Assembly: GCA_035344155.1 (NCBI GenBank)
Contig: DAORAL010000028.1
Location: forward strand, 6,109-70,108
Origin: UBA1845 sp002338715
GTDB lineage: Bacteria > Planctomycetota > Phycisphaerae > UBA1845
DNA: 64,000 nt
Reading direction: 5' to 3'
Part shown: piece by piece, positions 43,158 to 50,944 of the stretch
Layout: the number at the start of each line of letters is the position of its first letter
How positions within the stretch are numbered: position 1 is the stretch's first letter
Program-made: the position numbers and the translations under genes
The notes under the pieces: model-generated
What the model saw: the letters and a program-made list of their open reading frames with translations, nothing else
Told to the model about the DNA's origin: nothing
Databases searched by the model: none

Positions 43158-45791
43158 ATGCACAATTTTACAATCAAAGCGCAGGAAGCTTTGGCGGCTG
43201 GTCAACAGTTGGCCACCGCTTCGGAGCATGGTTCGTACACCGCGCTTCACCTCCTGTCAGCGCTGCTGTCGGAAGGCGCAGGGGGAATCGTTGCCCCCTT
43301 GCTCCAAAAGACAGGGGTGCGCATCGACCATCTGCGCGGTGTCATCGAATCCGAATTGAAACGCCTGCCGCGCGTTTCCGGCGCATCGCTTCAGTCCTCG
43401 CCCGAATTGCAGCAGGTGATCGAACAAGCCCGCAAGGAAGCCGACCGACTCAACGACCAATACATCAGCACCGAGCACCTGCTGCTCGCCCTCGTCGACA
43501 CCAAATCCCAGGCCAAGGAGGTTTTGTCGCTCGTGGGTGTGGAGCGCAAGGCCTTGTTGGCCGCCCTGCAAACCGTGCGCGGTGGGCAAACCGTCAACAC
43601 CGAAAATCCCGAAGCGACGTACCAGGCTTTGGAGCGTTATGGCCGCGACCTCGTCGCCCTCGCCCGCAAAGGCAAGATCGATCCGGTCATCGGGCGCGAC
43701 GAAGAAATCCGCCGCTGCATGCAGATTCTCTCCCGCCGCACCAAGAACAACCCGGTCCTCATCGGCGAACCCGGTGTCGGTAAAACCGCGATCGTCGAGG
43801 GGATGGCGCTTCGCATCCTCTCCGGTGACGTGCCCAACGTGCTGAAAAACAAACGCCTCGTCGGACTCGACATGGGGGCTTTGATCGCGGGGGCGAAGTA
43901 TCGCGGTGAATTTGAAGACCGCCTAAAAGCCGTCGTTCGCGAAGTCACCGAAAGCAACGGCGAAGTGATTCTGTTCATCGACGAACTTCATACCGTCGTC
44001 GGTGCCGGTAAAGCCGAAGGGGCCATGGACGCGGGCAACCTTTTGAAACCCGCGCTGGCCCGCGGCGAACTGCGCTGCATCGGCGCGACCACGCTTGATG
44101 AATACCGCCAGCACATTGAAAAAGACCCGGCGCTCGAGCGGCGCTTCCAACCGCTGCACATCGGCGAACCGGGCATCGAAGATACCGTGGCGATTCTGCG
44201 CGGATTGAAACCGCGCTACGACGCCCACCACGGTCTGCGCATCCAAGACTCCGCGCTGGTGGCGGCTGCGACACTTTCGGATCGCTACATCTCCGATCGC
44301 TTCATGCCCGACAAAGCCATCGACCTCGTCGACGAAGCCGCGGCCCGTGTGCGCATCGAAAACGACTCGCTCCCCACCGAACTCGACGAGATTCGCCGCC
44401 AACTCATGCAGCTGGAGATCGAAAGCGAAGCCCTCAAGTTTGAAAAAGACGATGGGTCCAAAGGTCGCCTCAAAGATATCGAAAAGCAGATCGCCAACCT
44501 GCGCGAAAAGAACAGCGCATTAACCGCACAGTGGGAAAACGAAACGACTGCGCTGAAGAAAACCAAGGAAATCCGCGAGCAGATCGAAGCCAAGCAGCTC
44601 GAACTCGACGAAGCCCAACGGCGCGGCGACCTCGAAGCCGCTGCCCGCATTCGCTATGGCGAAATCAAAAACCTCGAAGAGCACTTGGCCGACGCGGAAA
44701 AGAAAATCGAACAATTGCAGCAAGGTTCCAAGACGCTCGTCCACGAGGAAGTGACGGCTGAGCATATCGCCGAAGTGCTTTCAAGTTGGACCGGCATCCC
44801 CGTTGCCCGCATGCTCGAAAGCGAAAAAGCCAAGCTCCTTCGCATGGAAGAAGTCCTCTCCAAACGCGTCGTCGGGCAGTCCGACGCGGTGCAAGCCGTC
44901 TGCGAAGCCGTGCGACGTTCACGCAGCGGTTTGGGCGATCCGCAGCGGCCTTTGGGTTCGTTCCTGTTCCTCGGTCCGACCGGTGTCGGCAAGACCGAGC
45001 TTTGCAAAACGCTGGCTGAGTTCCTGTTCGAATCGCCCGACGCGATGGTTCGCATCGACATGAGCGAATTTCTCGAACAGCATTCGGTCGCCCGCCTGAT
45101 CGGTGCGCCTCCCGGATACGTCGGATACGAACAGGGCGGTGTGCTGACGGAAGCGATCCATCGGCGTCCGTACTCCGTGATCCTCCTCGACGAAATCGAG
45201 AAGGCGCACCGCGACGTGTTCAACGTGCTCCTGCAAGTGCTCGATGATGGACGACTGACCGATGGGCACGGCCGCGTGGTCAACTTCAAGAACACGATCG
45301 TCGTGATGACCAGCAACATCGGAAGCGAGCAATTGCAACAGCTTTACGACGCAAACGCATCGCAGCCGGAAATTGATGCGGCGATTCAGTCGACGCTCAA
45401 GCGGCATTTTCGTCCCGAGTTTTTGAACCGCATCGACGAGACGCTGGTGTTCCATCGACTCCGCCGCGAGGACATGGTGCGGATCGCGGACATTCAACTG
45501 TCGCTGCTCAACAAGCGGCTGGCTGACCGCAATATCGAACTGGTGTTTGAAGATGAAGTCGTCAGAAAGCTGGCTGAGGAAGGGTTCGACCCGACGTACG
45601 GCGCACGTCCGCTCAAGCGCGTGATCCAAAGGCAGGTCGAAAACCCATTGGCCAAGCGCATCCTTGCCGGCGAGTTTCAACCCGGCAGCACGATTCGCGT
45701 GTTTGTTGCGGATTCAAAGATTGCATTCGAGGGCGTGGCCCGAACGCAGACACCATCCGATGACCGAGAATTGGAAAAAGCGCACAAGTAG
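43158..45791 (+). CDS. clpB: ATP-dependent disaggregase ClpB
   Basis: ClpB is a hexameric AAA+ chaperone that frees proteins from aggregates with DnaK. ATG 43158 gives the normal family start MHNFTIKAQEALAAGQQLA (877 aa); frames from 43071 add non-family residues, and a GTG at 43152 is an alternative. Domains in order are Clp_N (1-145), AAA-1 with Walker A GEPGVGKT and Walker B ILFIDELHTVVGAG, a coiled-coil middle domain (about 400-525), and AAA-2 with GPTGVGKTE, VILLDEIEKAH and sensor-2 GARPLKRVIQ. The long middle domain identifies ClpB rather than ClpA/ClpC. Confidence 0.96.
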   Translation: MHNFTIKAQEALAAGQQLATASEHGSYTALHLLSALLSEGAGGIVAPLLQKTGVRIDHLRGVIESELKRLPRVSGASLQSSPELQQVIEQARKEADRLNDQYISTEHLLLALVDTKSQAKEVLSLVGVERKALLAALQTVRGGQTVNTENPEATYQALERYGRDLVALARKGKIDPVIGRDEEIRRCMQILSRRTKNNPVLIGEPGVGKTAIVEGMALRILSGDVPNVLKNKRLVGLDMGALIAGAKYRGEFEDRLKAVVREVTESNGEVILFIDELHTVVGAGKAEGAMDAGNLLKPALARGELRCIGATTLDEYRQHIEKDPALERRFQPLHIGEPGIEDTVAILRGLKPRYDAHHGLRIQDSALVAAATLSDRYISDRFMPDKAIDLVDEAAARVRIENDSLPTELDEIRRQLMQLEIESEALKFEKDDGSKGRLKDIEKQIANLREKNSALTAQWENETTALKKTKEIREQIEAKQLELDEAQRRGDLEAAARIRYGEIKNLEEHLADAEKKIEQLQQGSKTLVHEEVTAEHIAEVLSSWTGIPVARMLESEKAKLLRMEEVLSKRVVGQSDAVQAVCEAVRRSRSGLGDPQRPLGSFLFLGPTGVGKTELCKTLAEFLFESPDAMVRIDMSEFLEQHSVARLIGAPPGYVGYEQGGVLTEAIHRRPYSVILLDEIEKAHRDVFNVLLQVLDDGRLTDGHGRVVNFKNTIVVMTSNIGSEQLQQLYDANASQPEIDAAIQSTLKRHFRPEFLNRIDETLVFHRLRREDMVRIADIQLSLLNKRLADRNIELVFEDEVVRKLAEEGFDPTYGARPLKRVIQRQVENPLAKRILAGEFQPGSTIRVFVADSKIAFEGVARTQTPSDDRELEKAHK

Positions 45792-45864
45792 AAACGTGGG
45801 GGACAGTGCCGGCGGCAGTTCATCCGATTTGCAACATGGTGGGCACGGCCACCCAACCGCGCGA

Positions 45865-46593
45865 TCAATACATCGCGAAGCTGGCGGCCATCACATGTGG
45901 GGTGTGGTGCGCCGCTGGCGTTGATGGCGAGGTGACGGCATTCTCGACATTCGATTCACTCGCACCGTCAAGCTTCTTCAGCGCCGTGCGGTAATGCTCT
46001 TCAACCGTCTTGCGGTCCTTGTTCAACGCCCGGGCAGCGGCTGCGAAGTTGCCATGATGCTGCCCGACGACCTGAAGCGATTCCAACTGTTTGTCCGTCA
46101 GCATGGCCCGCGACGTCGCGTCGTTCGCAGCAGCCGCTTCCTGCGATCCATACTCGGCGATCAGGTCAGCAATCGCCTCCGCGACAGCCGCATCGATGCG
46201 GTCGTGGTGTTCACCGCGCGACGCCCAGCGCAGATGCGCAATCGTCCGCACCTCGATGTCATACATTTCCTTGGTCCACGTCTGGTGCTGCTTCTGCCAC
46301 TGCGAAAACTTTTGAACCATCAGGTAGCGGTCTTCGGATGACAACGACTTCTCGCGACGATTGAGGATCTCGCCCAACGCCAACCCGGTGCATTGGATCT
46401 GATGGCGGGCGAACTGGCACATGAACGTGCACATGTTTTCTGCCAGCTGTTCGTGACTTAGCCCGTTTTCGTGTTGGCGCACCATCCGCTCGGTCTCGCG
46501 GCGATACTCATCGGACATCTTCGATTGCTGGGCCATCTGTAACCAGTAAAGCGATTTGTTCTCAGCCCGGGTAAAAATTGGCAACGAAGTCAT
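45865..46593 (-). CDS. Putative DNA-binding protein with C-terminal HTH
   Basis: The 242-residue soluble protein has a Gln/Arg/Glu-rich N-terminal 140 residues with Cys (ENMCTFMCQFARHQIQCTG), then a segment LTDKQLESLQVVGQHHGNFA followed by AAARALNKDRKTVEEHYRTA. That has the spacing of a sigma-70 region 4 / LuxR-like helix-turn-helix with a DNA-recognition helix. It may be a regulator; the target is unknown. It is convergent with clpB, 74 bases away, with an unconserved acidic/Ser-rich tail. Confidence 0.6.
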   Translation of the reverse strand: MTSLPIFTRAENKSLYWLQMAQQSKMSDEYRRETERMVRQHENGLSHEQLAENMCTFMCQFARHQIQCTGLALGEILNRREKSLSSEDRYLMVQKFSQWQKQHQTWTKEMYDIEVRTIAHLRWASRGEHHDRIDAAVAEAIADLIAEYGSQEAAAANDATSRAMLTDKQLESLQVVGQHHGNFAAAARALNKDRKTVEEHYRTALKKLDGASESNVENAVTSPSTPAAHHTPHVMAASFAMY

Positions 46594-46780
46594 GTCTTAC
46601 GCCCCACAAAAGCCAGTAGTCCAACGAACGATTTCGCGAATCACGTTTCGACCAAGCGATATCCCTGTGCGCGCAATTTTGCGACGCGATGGGATTTCAC
46701 CCCAAGGATACGATTCCGGGGGGTGCACAAGCGGTAGAAACAAGGTCCGAAAATCAGGGTCGCGGTGTCGCATGGGGCGC

Positions 46781-46809
46781 AAAAAAACCGCCTGAAGATT
46801 CCGGGCGGT
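46781..46809 (-). terminator. Rho-independent terminator after the small-peptide pair
   Basis: On the minus strand ACCGCC and GGCGGT enclose an 11-base loop and are followed by seven U (A-run 46781-46787). It is placed to end transcription of the genes at 46875, 47091 and possibly 47269. Confidence 0.75.
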
Positions 46810-46874
46810 GGAATGCTGCGATTTGAATAGCCCCGCGAGCAGGCGAAGTCTGCGGGTGGCGACGATTTTCCAGA

Positions 46875-47009
46875 CTACAGGATGTACGGCGCGACGAAGA
46901 ACAGAATGTCGTCGAGGCAACCGGCGAACTGAAGCGTGCATCCGCCCACCGACATCAGTGCCAACCACTTGTAGGCCCGATTTGCATCGAATGGTTTTCT
47001 TTTACGCAT
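46875..47009 (-). CDS. Tiny peptide, paralogue of the 47091 product
   Basis: This gives 44 residues: MRKRKPFDANRAYKWLALMS, then VGGCTLQFAGCLDDILFFVA and PYIL. It has a basic start, one hydrophobic segment with two Cys, and a GCLDDIL...PYIL end that parallels GCLEANILRLVTPYLLS of the next peptide upstream. A purine-rich AAAGAAAGAAA precedes the ATG. Such short exported or membrane peptides occur in planctomycetes but have no known role; a lipobox-like GGC or AGC is possible. It is followed by a strong terminator. Confidence 0.6.
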   Translation of the reverse strand: MRKRKPFDANRAYKWLALMSVGGCTLQFAGCLDDILFFVAPYIL

Positions 47010-47090
47010 GGTTTCTTTCTTTCGTTGTCGGCCCCGCTGCCTCTCGGGCCTTTTTTGATTTTGAATCAATCGCGCGATCGCGCCCGCACA

Positions 47091-47228
47091 CTACGACAGC
47101 AGATACGGCGTCACCAGACGCAGAATGTTCGCCTCCAGGCATCCCGGAAGAATGCCAAAGACGGTGCCAGCCAGCAGGGTCGCGGTGAACAGAACAGCTT
47201 TTGCGCGTTTCATATTTGGTGTTCTCAT
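47091..47228 (-). CDS. Tiny peptide, paralogue of the 46875 product
   Basis: This gives 45 residues from ATG 47228 (AGAGAT upstream) or 40 from ATG 47213: MRTPNMKRAKAVLFTATLLA then GTVFGILPGCLEANILRLVT and PYLLS. It has a clear signal-like hydrophobic stretch with a Cys in LPGC, suggesting a lipoprotein or membrane peptide. It is related by eye to the 46875 product in the Cys-to-PYLL end. It lies 40 bases after the beta-barrel gene in the same orientation. Confidence 0.6.
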   Translation of the reverse strand: MRTPNMKRAKAVLFTATLLAGTVFGILPGCLEANILRLVTPYLLS

Positions 47229-47268
47229 TTCGTTATCTCTTAACCCCAAAGGGTTGCCTCGTTTTCGA

Positions 47269-48309
47269 TTACAACCCGATGACCAGATTGAAGTTGGCCC
47301 GCGACGATTGAGCGTTCTCGCTGCTCGACTCCAACGGGAATTCCCACGACATACCCAACTGTGCGTTGTCGCAAAGGTTCCAGCGGAAACCGATGCCAGC
47401 CGAGAAGAAGTCCCGACCAGCCACCCGCGACGAACCCAGGTTGCCAACGTCGAGGTACTCAACCGAAAGCGGCAGGCGACCACCATCGGTCAACCAGTGA
47501 ATGCCGTGAACTTCAACGAGCGGATAAAAATCGGGGAACAATTCGTAGTCGAGGTGCAGGTTCCACACGATCGACTGCGAACCCTGGTTGCCGTTCGTCG
47601 GAATGCGATAGCTCACCGCACCGATCAGATTGAACTTCTCCCAGCCCTTGGCAAAACTGATGAATGGGCTGATCTCGTGTTCGTTGCCCTGCAATGCGAA
47701 CGCCGTCCCGTTATCCCATTCCCAGCGGAAACCGGTCGAAAGAATAAAATCGTTCGCATGGTCCACCACGAGGGCGTATTTCAAGCCGATCGCAAAGTCA
47801 TTCCATCCATCCACATCCGGCGTGATGCCCGTGTGCACTTTGCTGTAGCCATCCTTCGTCGCGATGAACTGCAAACGCTCCGTCAGCGCCAGGCGAATCT
47901 GCGCCGCGAACACCTGAATCTCACCGCCGCGAAGTTCCGAACGATTCGGAATACCGTGCCAGACGTAGATCAAACGCAGGTCTGAGTTGATAAACGGATC
48001 TTCAAAGTAAAGCGGCATGCCGACCGGTCTGGGCGTCTTGCGAAAGTGTCGGTCGCCCCAGAGAAATCCATCCCATAGAAACGTTTCATGCTGGTCAGCC
48101 GCTTCTTCGGCATAGCTGGGTTCTTCCTCTGCCACCTGTTCGTCACCGCTTTGATACGCCAGCGCGAAATCGTACTGGTTATCCTGGGCCACATAGCCGC
48201 CTGAGTTTTCACCGCCCGCGGATTGGGAATTGCAATTGCCCACGCACCTGCGCCATTTGCACAACGACAGTTTCGAAGCCTCCCCCAAAAGCATCGACGT
48301 CAGCAACAT
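47269..48309 (-). CDS. Outer-membrane-type beta-barrel protein
   Basis: The 346-residue protein has alternating strands with aromatic ends: QIRLALTERLQFIATKDGYS, FAIGLKYALVVDHANDFILS, FNLIGAVSYRIPTN, FSAGIGFRWNLCDNAQLG, ending NFNLVIGL, as in outer-membrane barrels. The start is uncertain: ATG 48309 or TTG 48315, without a clear ribosome site, and the predicted N-terminus (CKWRRCVGNCNSQ) has no standard signal peptide. Planctomycete proteins of this build with the ATKDGY segment are known only as hypothetical transporter-like barrels. It heads a minus-strand group with two tiny peptides. Confidence 0.68.
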   Translation of the reverse strand: MLLTSMLLGEASKLSLCKWRRCVGNCNSQSAGGENSGGYVAQDNQYDFALAYQSGDEQVAEEEPSYAEEAADQHETFLWDGFLWGDRHFRKTPRPVGMPLYFEDPFINSDLRLIYVWHGIPNRSELRGGEIQVFAAQIRLALTERLQFIATKDGYSKVHTGITPDVDGWNDFAIGLKYALVVDHANDFILSTGFRWEWDNGTAFALQGNEHEISPFISFAKGWEKFNLIGAVSYRIPTNGNQGSQSIVWNLHLDYELFPDFYPLVEVHGIHWLTDGGRLPLSVEYLDVGNLGSSRVAGRDFFSAGIGFRWNLCDNAQLGMSWEFPLESSSENAQSSRANFNLVIGL

Positions 48310-48336
48310 AGGCAAAATGGTTCACATGGGCGCAAG

Positions 48337-48372
48337 AAAAAAACCGCCCAGCGCCGAAATCGCTTGGACGGT
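48337..48372 (-). terminator. Terminator after selW
   Basis: On the minus strand an imperfect 10-bp stem (ACCGTCCAAGCG with CGCTGGGCGGT, one mismatch and one bulge) is followed by seven U (A-run 48337-48343), 60 bases past the selW stop. Confidence 0.7.
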
Positions 48373-48432
48373 TTTGAATATCTGTTGATTCGCTCTTGGG
48401 GTATCGCCCGGTCGAAACGGGAGACGTTTTCA

Positions 48433-48663
48433 TTATGCTGAATGTGAATCCTGGATCTGCTTGATCAGCGGCAGGTGTTCGGGAAACTCACCGGTCTGAT
48501 GTTTGCTGTAAATCAAATCGCCATTGACGTGCACGTCAAAGATGCCGCCTTTTCCGGCGATCAATTTACAATCAACGCCGATGTACTTCTTGATATCTGC
48601 CGCCAAACTGACGGCTGCCGGTTTGTAGTTTCACTGCATGCAGTATTCGATCGATATGTCCAT
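48433..48663 (-). CDS. selW: SelW/Rdx-family selenoprotein (in-frame UGA = Sec)
   Basis: Read through UGA at 48631-48633, the frame gives 76 residues: MDISIEYCMQUNYKPAAVSL, then AADIKKYIGVDCKLIAGKGG, then IFDVHVNGDLIYSKHQTGEF and a short tail. This is the thioredoxin-like Rdx/SelW fold: the N-terminal beta strand with C-x-x-U (C8, U11), the GGxFDVxVxGxLIxSKxxTGxFP signature, and a matching length. ATG 48663 has AGGAG 9 bases upstream. A hairpin after the UGA fits the bacterial SECIS model (see 48599-48615). SelB and SelA are encoded at 51701-55050. SelW-type proteins are linked to redox regulation; the exact partner is unknown. Gene callers would stop at the UGA. Confidence 0.9.
48599..48615 (-). 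promoter_or_regulatory. Bacterial SECIS hairpin in selW
   Basis: On the mRNA GCCGUC and GGCGGC pair over 6 bp (one U-G) around the loop AGUUU. The loop begins 21 bases after UGA and has G as its second base, as expected for bacterial SECIS elements (apical loop 16-37 bases from UGA, G in the first two loop bases). SelB would bind here. Confidence 0.7.
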
Positions 48664-48737
48664 TTTCCAGTCTCCTCGCAAGACCTAGTTGCCACCCATT
48701 CCAATTTTATTCAGTTTATCAGCCCGGTCAGGCAAAG

Positions 48738-49259
48738 TCACATTCGCAGGTCGCGGAGCCGATTATATTGAAAAAGCGGCGTGCTGATCGGCGTCACTTC
48801 GATGAGCTTCCACTCGTCGCCCGTTTTTTCGAACGTCAACCGCCATTTGCTGGGCAGCATTCCGCTGTATCCGTCCGTATTGATCAGGCAGTCTGCGAAA
48901 ATGATGACCGATGCCTTGCTTCCGTTGATCTCGATGCTGTCCACCTTCACCGATGCGTTTTCGACGTCGGCCCGCTCAAGACCACGGCTGACAAACTCCA
49001 TGAAGCCTTCCTTGTCGTAGCCTTCCGCATCAAATGCATCTGACACATGCGATTCAATCGCGGCGACATCACCGACATCGACGGCTTTCACGAGCGCGTC
49101 GCACACAACCGAAAGTCGTTCGCGCTCCGTCGTGACCATAAACTGAAGCAGCGGCACCAGGATGCAAACCAACAATCCAATCAGCATCGCCCACCGCGAT
49201 CGCGACGTCCGCCGTCGAAGCCAAGCCACGAGGAGGCCATACTCGATCAACACGAGCAA
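48738..49259 (-). CDS. NTF2-like membrane-anchored protein
   Basis: The 173-residue minimal frame from TTG 49259 has two hydrophobic segments (LIEYGLLVAWL, AMLIGLLVCILVPLLQFMV) and then an NTF2/SnoaL-type domain with VVCDALVKAVDVGDVAAIES and a final WRLTFEKTGDEWKLIEVTPI. The first membrane segment continues upstream in frame (HIIQSLLFERTYWFIGLLVL), and the only ribosome site, GGAGG at 49312-49316, sits 7 bases before an AUC codon at 49304. The true start is therefore probably 49304 with an unusual codon. Function unknown. Confidence 0.65.
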   Translation of the reverse strand: MLVLIEYGLLVAWLRRRTSRSRWAMLIGLLVCILVPLLQFMVTTERERLSVVCDALVKAVDVGDVAAIESHVSDAFDAEGYDKEGFMEFVSRGLERADVENASVKVDSIEINGSKASVIIFADCLINTDGYSGMLPSKWRLTFEKTGDEWKLIEVTPISTPLFQYNRLRDLRM

Positions 49260-49352
49260 ACCGATGAACCAATAAGTCCGTTCGAAGAGAAGTGATTGGA
49301 TGATGTGAGCGCCTCCAATTCAGCATCAACAAGAAGGATAAGTACGTCAACC

Positions 49353-49432
49353 GACGTGCCACTGCTCTGTGAGCATTGCTTGGTGAAACAATGTCGGACA
49401 GCCCCGCACTGCTCACAGAGCAGTGGCACGTC
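49353..49432. repeat. 80-bp palindromic element, copy 1
   Basis: Perfect 23-base inverted arms (49353-49375 and 49410-49432, beginning GACGTGCCACTGCTCTG) enclose a 34-base centre. A second copy in the opposite orientation is at 50026-50105, on the other side of clpS. No open frame is contained. Confidence 0.85.
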
Positions 49433-49551
49433 TTAGCGCGGTGGCACCATGAGACCTTTCACTGCCGACGAATCTTAGCCGCACGAACCGGCGATTTCCG
49501 GCCCATTTTGCCGGGTGTTCGAGCGAATCGCCCCTGACGCCGATGATAACC

Positions 49552-49581
49552 TTGGCAGAATTCTCATTCGATTGATACAAT
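49552..49581 (+). promoter_or_regulatory. Promoter of clpS
   Basis: TTGGCA (49552-49557), an 18-base spacer and TACAAT (49576-49581) with the extended TG. Both boxes differ from the sigma-70 consensus at one base. The leader to ATG 49650 would be about 60 bases. Confidence 0.6.
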
Positions 49582-49649
49582 ACTACAAGTATTGATTGGC
49601 TCTGACGAATGGAGCCAGCCCCGAAGATCATCAAGGAACCGAAGGACCG

Positions 49650-50009
49650 ATGGCCGACGATTCAAACAACACGCAGAACCACGAAGACGCCCCCAATCAA
49701 GGCAGCGATTCATCGACGGCTGTCCTCGAAAAACCGGCACCCGCCAAAGCCCCCGGCAAGCTCAAGCCCGGGCATCTTCCGCCGTACAAGGTCCTTCTCC
49801 ACAACGACGACGTCAACGATGTGGAGCATGTTATCATGGCCCTTCTGAAGGTGACGCCACTCTGCATGGACGACGCCATTCAAAAGATGCTTGAAGCCCA
49901 CAACTCCGGCTTGTCGCTGCTGCTCGTCACCCATCAGGAGTTGGCCGAGATGTATCAGGAACAACTCACCTCCCTGAGCCTGACCGTCACCATCGAACCC
50001 GACGCCTAG
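49650..50009 (+). CDS. clpS: ATP-dependent Clp protease adaptor ClpS
   Basis: ClpS delivers N-degron substrates to ClpAP/ClpCP. ATG 49650 (AAGGA upstream) gives 119 residues. The first 40 are a low-complexity Asn/Ser/Pro/Lys extension, then the conserved core PPYKVLLHNDDVNDVEHVI and MLEAHNSGLSLLLVTHQEL, and QLTSLSLTVTIEPD at the end. The NDD and the H of the core form the N-degron pocket. ClpB, a different Clp ATPase, is 4 kb upstream, but no ClpA/ClpC or ClpP is in the window. Confidence 0.93.
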   Translation: MADDSNNTQNHEDAPNQGSDSSTAVLEKPAPAKAPGKLKPGHLPPYKVLLHNDDVNDVEHVIMALLKVTPLCMDDAIQKMLEAHNSGLSLLLVTHQELAEMYQEQLTSLSLTVTIEPDA

Positions 50010-50025
50010 CCGCCCGTATTCCACC

Positions 50026-50105
50026 CATGTGCCACTGCTCTGTGAGCAGTGCGGGGCCGTCCGACATTACTTCACCAAACACTGCTCACAGAGCAGTGGC
50101 ACGTC
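50026..50105. repeat. 80-bp palindromic element, copy 2 (inverted relative to copy 1)
   Basis: Perfect 23-base arms (50029-50051 and 50080-50102, with the core GCCACTGCTCTGTGAGC) enclose a centre that matches the reverse complement of copy 1 with a few differences (for example CGGGGCCGTCCGACATT versus CGGGGCTGTCCGACATT). It lies directly after clpS. Confidence 0.85.
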
Positions 50106-50179
50106 TTGAAACGCGCCGGTCGCTCGTGCATCCGGTCTTAGAGTTGGTCGATTGACCCGCGATCGTTTAGCATGCGCGC

Positions 50180-50920
50180 ATGAATGATTCCGCCGAACTC
50201 GACGCTCCGCAGACGTGGCTGGACCGGCAGGTCCACGCCCGTCCGGAACTGCCGTACATCGCCCCGTTCATGACCTTCCTCGCATTGATGGCCGTCGGTC
50301 AATTCTTCGAAGGTCCGCAGCACCTTCCTTGGCTTTACACGCTCCGCACCGTCGGCGCACTCGTCGTCTCGCTGATGTTCTGGAAATACTTCCCACCACT
50401 GGGCAAACCGCACATTCTGCTGTCCGTTGTGTTAGCCGTCGTTTCAACAGCAATGTGGATCTACGTCCACAAATGGTTCGCCGCGCAAAGCTGGTACCCC
50501 AAGACGCAGATCATGGGCACCGATGCGGAACCGAAAGACTATTACAACTGTTACGAACAGTTGGGCCGCGGCTGGGCGCTCTGGCTGTTTTTGATCGTGC
50601 GGATCGGCGGCGCGTCGATCGTCGTGCCGATCGTCGAGGAAATTTTCTGGCGCGGATTCGTGCTGCGCGTGCTGATCGATTCGCGCCGCTTCGAGACCGT
50701 CCCGCTGGGCATGTACACGCTGCGATCCTTTATCATCTGCTCCGTCGCGTCAGCCCTCGAACACCCGATGTGGGAGGTCGGCATCTTATGCTGGCTCTTC
50801 TGGAACCTGCTGTTCTACTGGAAGAAGAGCCTGCTGTTCATGATGGTGATGCACGGTCTGACGAACTTCATGCTCTACACCTACGTAGTCTGGAAAGAGG
50901 ACTGGGTGTTCTGGTCGTGA
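50180..50920 (+). CDS. CPBP-family intramembrane metalloprotease (CAAX protease-related)
   Basis: The 246-residue protein has about seven or eight hydrophobic segments and the CPBP/Abi motifs: VPIVEEIFWRGFVLRVL (EExxxR), the His in SALEHPMWEVGIL, and MHGLTNFMLYTYVVW. It resembles the group named CAAX prenyl protease-related (TIGR03008), which in many bacteria is associated with exosortase and PEP-CTERM systems. The likely role is intramembrane cleavage of a protein. The PEP-CTERM protein at 2062 would fit that setting, but the exosortase is not in view. Confidence 0.85.
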   Translation: MNDSAELDAPQTWLDRQVHARPELPYIAPFMTFLALMAVGQFFEGPQHLPWLYTLRTVGALVVSLMFWKYFPPLGKPHILLSVVLAVVSTAMWIYVHKWFAAQSWYPKTQIMGTDAEPKDYYNCYEQLGRGWALWLFLIVRIGGASIVVPIVEEIFWRGFVLRVLIDSRRFETVPLGMYTLRSFIICSVASALEHPMWEVGILCWLFWNLLFYWKKSLLFMMVMHGLTNFMLYTYVVWKEDWVFWS

Positions 50921-50944
50921 TTAGGCGAGCAAAGCGGCGAAACG

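Noticed and set aside
48475..48771. 98-codon plus-strand frame at the selW locus
   Set aside because: It is antisense to selW, which has a family signature, ribosome site, SECIS and terminator; the plus-strand frame has none.
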